From Pokkaliibacter plantistimulans (GTDB taxonomy: Bacteria; Pseudomonadota; Gammaproteobacteria; Pseudomonadales; Balneatricaceae): 64,000 bases of DNA. Numbering within the stretch: position 1 is the first letter of the stretch; each line of letters opens with the position of its first letter. Shown in pieces: positions 61,533-64,000 of the stretch. The DNA lies in NCBI RefSeq assembly GCF_046844695.1, contig NZ_CP177354.1:4712001-4776000 (forward strand), in the 5' to 3' direction. Made by a program: the position numbers and the translations under genes. The notes below the pieces were generated by a model, which ran no database searches, was not told the DNA's origin, and saw only the letters and a program-made list of their open reading frames with translations.

Positions 61533-62762
61533 CTAACCGTGCCAACGCTTGAAAATCAGCGAGGTATTGATGCCACCGAAGGCGAAGTTGTTGCTCATCA
61601 CGTACTCAGTCTCTAACCGGCGCCCGGCTGCAACAATGTAATCAAGATCGGCACACTGCGGATCAACCGAGAGCAGATTGGCCGTGGCATGGAACCAGCC
61701 ACTATTCATCATTTCAATGGCAACCCATGCTTCCAGTGCACCACAGGCACCGAGTGTATGGCCGGTAAAACTTTTAAACGCGCTGATTGCAGCCTGCTGA
61801 CCAAAGACAGCATGGGTGGCATGGCTTTCTGCGACGTCACCACGGTCTGTGGCCGTACCATGTGCACTAACGTAGCCAATCTGGCCAGCCTCGACACCGG
61901 CATCGGCCAATGCCAGGCGTATTGCCGCCTCCATGGTGTCACTGGATGGCTGCGTAACATGCATACCGTCAGAGTTGGTGCCAAATCCCACCACTTCGGC
62001 GTAGATCCGGGCGCCACGCGCCTGGGCATGTTCCAGCTCCTCCAATATCAGAGTTCCTGCCCCTTCACCGATGACCAATCCATCACGTCCGGCATCAAAC
62101 GGGCGTGGCGTCATGCTTGGCTCATCATTGCGCACGCTGGTGGCATAGAGGGTGTCAAAAACCGCTGCTTCCGTAGGCGACAGTTCCTCAGCCCCCCCTG
62201 CCACCATCACCTTCTGCAGGCCATATTTAATCGTCTCATAGGCATACCCAATCCCCTGGCTACCAGAGGTACAGGCACTGGAAGTGGTGATGACCCGACC
62301 ACGCAGACCAAAATGCACGCCAATATTCACCGGTGCGGTATGCGCCATCATCTTGATATAAGAGTTGGCATTCAGGCCGCCGGTAGAATAGTTGAGCAGC
62401 ATGTTACCGAACTCGGCAATCGCCTTGCAGGAGCCTGCCGATGAACCATAGGCCACTCCCACCTGCCCTGACTGCAAAACAGGATCATTAAGCAGATGGG
62501 CATCTTGCAGGGCGCGCTCTGTTGCCAATGTCGCCATCTGCGCAATACGTCCCATGCTGCGCAAGGCTTTACGGTTGTAGTGCGCTGGCATCACGAAGTC
62601 TCTGATCGGTGCAGCAAGGCGCGTATTCAACCCCTCATAGGCCGCCCAGTCGGACATGTGCTCAATGCCCGTTTGCAGATCATTCAGCCGCTGGCGGATG
62701 CTGCTCCAGTCATGGCCAATAGGAGAAAGACCGGCCATGCCCGTGATAACAACACGCTTCAT
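61533..62762 (-). CDS. Beta-ketoacyl-ACP synthase, aryl-polyene (ApeR-like) type
   Basis: A 409-residue thiolase-fold condensing enzyme with a full catalytic triad: Cys164 in TTSSACTSGSQGIGYAYE, His301 in YVSAHGTATDRGDVAES and His335 in KSFTGHTLGACGALEAW. It opens MKRVVITGMAGLSPIGHDWS and ends NNFAFGGINTSLIFKRWHG. It resembles FabF but with the substitutions common in aryl polyene and related pigment clusters. The ATG shares a base with the stop of the reductase gene (TGATG), so it is the last gene of a coupled string. Confidence 0.88.
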   Translation of the reverse strand: MKRVVITGMAGLSPIGHDWSSIRQRLNDLQTGIEHMSDWAAYEGLNTRLAAPIRDFVMPAHYNRKALRSMGRIAQMATLATERALQDAHLLNDPVLQSGQVGVAYGSSAGSCKAIAEFGNMLLNYSTGGLNANSYIKMMAHTAPVNIGVHFGLRGRVITTSSACTSGSQGIGYAYETIKYGLQKVMVAGGAEELSPTEAAVFDTLYATSVRNDEPSMTPRPFDAGRDGLVIGEGAGTLILEELEHAQARGARIYAEVVGFGTNSDGMHVTQPSSDTMEAAIRLALADAGVEAGQIGYVSAHGTATDRGDVAESHATHAVFGQQAAISAFKSFTGHTLGACGALEAWVAIEMMNSGWFHATANLLSVDPQCADLDYIVAAGRRLETEYVMSNNFAFGGINTSLIFKRWHG

Positions 62763-63487
62763 CAGCACAGCCCCCCATTAACAGCTAATACTTGCCGGGT
62801 GATATATCCCGCCTGAGCAGAGCAAAGAAAGGAGACCGCGGCGGCGACTTCTTCAGGCCTTCCCATTCGCTGCATAGGCACTGCCTTGAGGATTTCCTCC
62901 ACGGGCAGTTCGGCAGTCATACCGGTATCGACCAGGCCCGGAGCGACACAATTAACCGTGATCTTGCGCTTACCCAACTCCACCGCCAGAGCCTTGCAGG
63001 CACCGATGATACCTGCCTTTGAGGCGCTGTAATTGACCTGACCACGATTGCCGATGATGCCGGATACCGAGGATAACGCCACGATACGCCCTGGTTGGCG
63101 ACGACGAATCATCGGCATGATGACCGGATGCAGCACATTGTAAAGACCATCCAGATTGGTACGCAGTACCTGATCCCAGTCATCATCGGTCAGGGCCGGA
63201 AAGGCATTGTCACGGGTCAGCCCGGCATTACATACCACTCCGTAGTAAGCACCATGCAGCTCAATATCCTGTTCCAGCTGCGTGCGGCAGGCCGCGCGGT
63301 CTGCCACGTCAAACTGCAGAGTACGTACCCGTCGGCCCTGCGCCCGTATCTTTTCCGCCATCTCTGCGAGCTCTGCCATACTGGAACGGCAATGCAGTAC
63401 AAGATCAAAACCATCGTTTGCCAATTGCTCTGCAATAGCAGCGCCGATACCGCGGCTAGCACCGGTCACCAGTATCGTGTTACTCAT
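62762..63487 (-). CDS. 3-oxoacyl-ACP reductase, FabG/ApeQ-like
   Basis: A 241-residue SDR: ILVTGASRGIGAAIAEQL (cofactor motif), VVCNAGLTRDNAFPAL, IVALSSVSGIIGNRGQVNYSAS with catalytic Ser, and Tyr-Ser-Ala-Ser-Lys (YSASKAG), ending ITRQVLAVNGGLC. This is the FabG pattern, reducing 3-ketoacyl-ACP with NADPH. It overlaps both neighbours by a few bases, placing it in a condensing-reducing-dehydrating unit of an aryl polyene-type pathway. Confidence 0.9.
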   Translation of the reverse strand: MSNTILVTGASRGIGAAIAEQLANDGFDLVLHCRSSMAELAEMAEKIRAQGRRVRTLQFDVADRAACRTQLEQDIELHGAYYGVVCNAGLTRDNAFPALTDDDWDQVLRTNLDGLYNVLHPVIMPMIRRRQPGRIVALSSVSGIIGNRGQVNYSASKAGIIGACKALAVELGKRKITVNCVAPGLVDTGMTAELPVEEILKAVPMQRMGRPEEVAAAVSFLCSAQAGYITRQVLAVNGGLC

Positions 63488-63954
63488 TCGTTTACTTCTC
63501 CAGACACCTCTCCCGCTACGTAGCCTGCCACGTCATCGGGTTGGTATACATTAAGTGCTGCTGATGCCACCTGGGCATCATCAATTCTGATCTCACATTC
63601 AAATACCATCAGACCATTATCTGCCCGATAGCTCTGTTCAGCCCTAATGGTCAGAGTCTCTCCCAGCAAAAACCAGGGCTTGGAGCAAAGATAGCGACGG
63701 GTACCCACCAGAAAGCCTATCTCAGGCGCTCTTCCTTGCTGACGCTCCAACAGTCCGGCGTGTGCGCCGATCGTCTGTGCCATGTATTCGATACCAATCC
63801 ACCCAGGCACACCTTCTGCCTGCAAAAATAAGGTGGAAGGATTGATATGTACCCGCGTTTCCAACCAGCCATCGCCATAGTCAGCCAGCTCCGATAACAG
63901 GCTCATGGTTGCTGACTGGGGGACGACTTCTGTGACACTAAAGGTCGGCTTCAT
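63484..63954 (-). CDS. 3-hydroxyacyl-ACP dehydratase, ApeP-like hotdog protein
   Basis: A 156-residue hotdog-fold protein: VTEVVPQSATMSLLSELADYGDGW at the start, VPGWIGIEYMAQTIGAHAGLLERQ (central hotdog helix with Glu), and EIGFLVGTRRYLCSKPWFL. This is the pattern of the ApeP dehydratases in aryl polyene clusters rather than FabA or FabZ. The stop overlaps the reductase start (ATGA), and the start overlaps the upstream ketosynthase end by 17 bases. Confidence 0.85.
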   Translation of the reverse strand: MKPTFSVTEVVPQSATMSLLSELADYGDGWLETRVHINPSTLFLQAEGVPGWIGIEYMAQTIGAHAGLLERQQGRAPEIGFLVGTRRYLCSKPWFLLGETLTIRAEQSYRADNGLMVFECEIRIDDAQVASAALNVYQPDDVAGYVAGEVSGEVNE

Positions 63955-64000
63955 TGACTCTCCCCAGAATCAAAGCGATGTTGTTACCACCAAAGGCGAA
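63938..64000 (-). CDS. Beta-ketoacyl-ACP synthase, C-terminal end (ApeO-like)
   Basis: Only the last 20 codons lie in the window. They read FAFGGNNIALILGRVNEADL before a TAG at 63938-63940, the usual C-terminal block of FabF-like ketosynthases (FGGNNxxLILxR). It would be a second condensing enzyme of the same cluster, transcribed into the dehydratase gene. The rest lies beyond base 64000. Confidence 0.85.
   Translation of the reverse strand, partial: FAFGGNNIALILGRVNEADL

Overview
The window is chromosomal DNA of a moderately GC-rich gammaproteobacterium. Gene content fits an Oceanospirillales-type marine or environmental heterotroph: a bacterial mevalonate operon, phasin (PHB granules), ackA-pta, malonate decarboxylase with the MadLM transporter, FbpABC iron uptake, an ampD/nadC pair, and the end of an aryl-polyene-type fatty acid synthase cluster. 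The taxonomic placement is inferred from gene content only. No rRNA, tRNA, CRISPR array or complete insertion sequence was seen.

Layout. 1-945: start of a DadA-like FAD oxidoreductase, then a decayed RidA gene fused to a decayed peptide-binding protein gene whose signal peptide carries a hexanucleotide microsatellite. 1023-8421 (minus): a tightly overlapping mevalonate operon (HMG-CoA reductase, type 2 IPP isomerase, HMG-CoA synthase, mevalonate kinase, second GHMP kinase, diphosphomevalonate decarboxylase, HAD phosphatase) behind a small conserved protein and a good sigma70-like promoter. 9112-11954: a two-gene operon resembling the Csd6/Csd4 (Pgp2/Pgp1) peptidoglycan-trimming pair that sets helical cell shape in Helicobacter and Campylobacter. 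12199-16288: iron(III) ABC transporter with a Fur-box-like site, and fbpC convergent to fbpAB. 16361-18035: ampD and nadC, divergent. 18462-21856: ackA-pta. 22212-22568: phasin, with two candidate PhaR-type operator sites. 23107-31605 (minus): peptide ABC transporter with two M20 peptidases, and a divergent LysR gene. 32877-34990: AT-rich island with three poorly characterised genes. 35091-42740: mdcABC-(DE fused)-GH-madLM, then a GNAT gene and an mdcR-like LysR gene. 44517-61319: glutathione peroxidase, PiT phosphate transporter, membrane proteins, MOSC, VOC, Gfo/Idh, LysR/SDR, MFS, an orphan response-regulator-like protein, UppP, SulP, LysR, TSUP and a START-like secreted protein. 61533-64000 (minus): ketosynthase, FabG-like reductase, ApeP-like dehydratase and the end of another ketosynthase.

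The modules link up in a few ways. The mevalonate operon makes IPP/DMAPP, and UppP recycles the undecaprenyl phosphate built from them. The Csd-like pair and AmpD both act on peptidoglycan peptides. The peptide transporter and M20 hydrolases form a peptide-use unit. AckA-Pta can interconvert acetyl-CoA and acetate, and acetyl-CoA feeds both the mevalonate route and storage polymer. Five copies of a roughly 140-bp imperfect palindrome, a 170-bp MITE-like element and several simple repeats lie between operons and mark where the chromosome has been rearranged.
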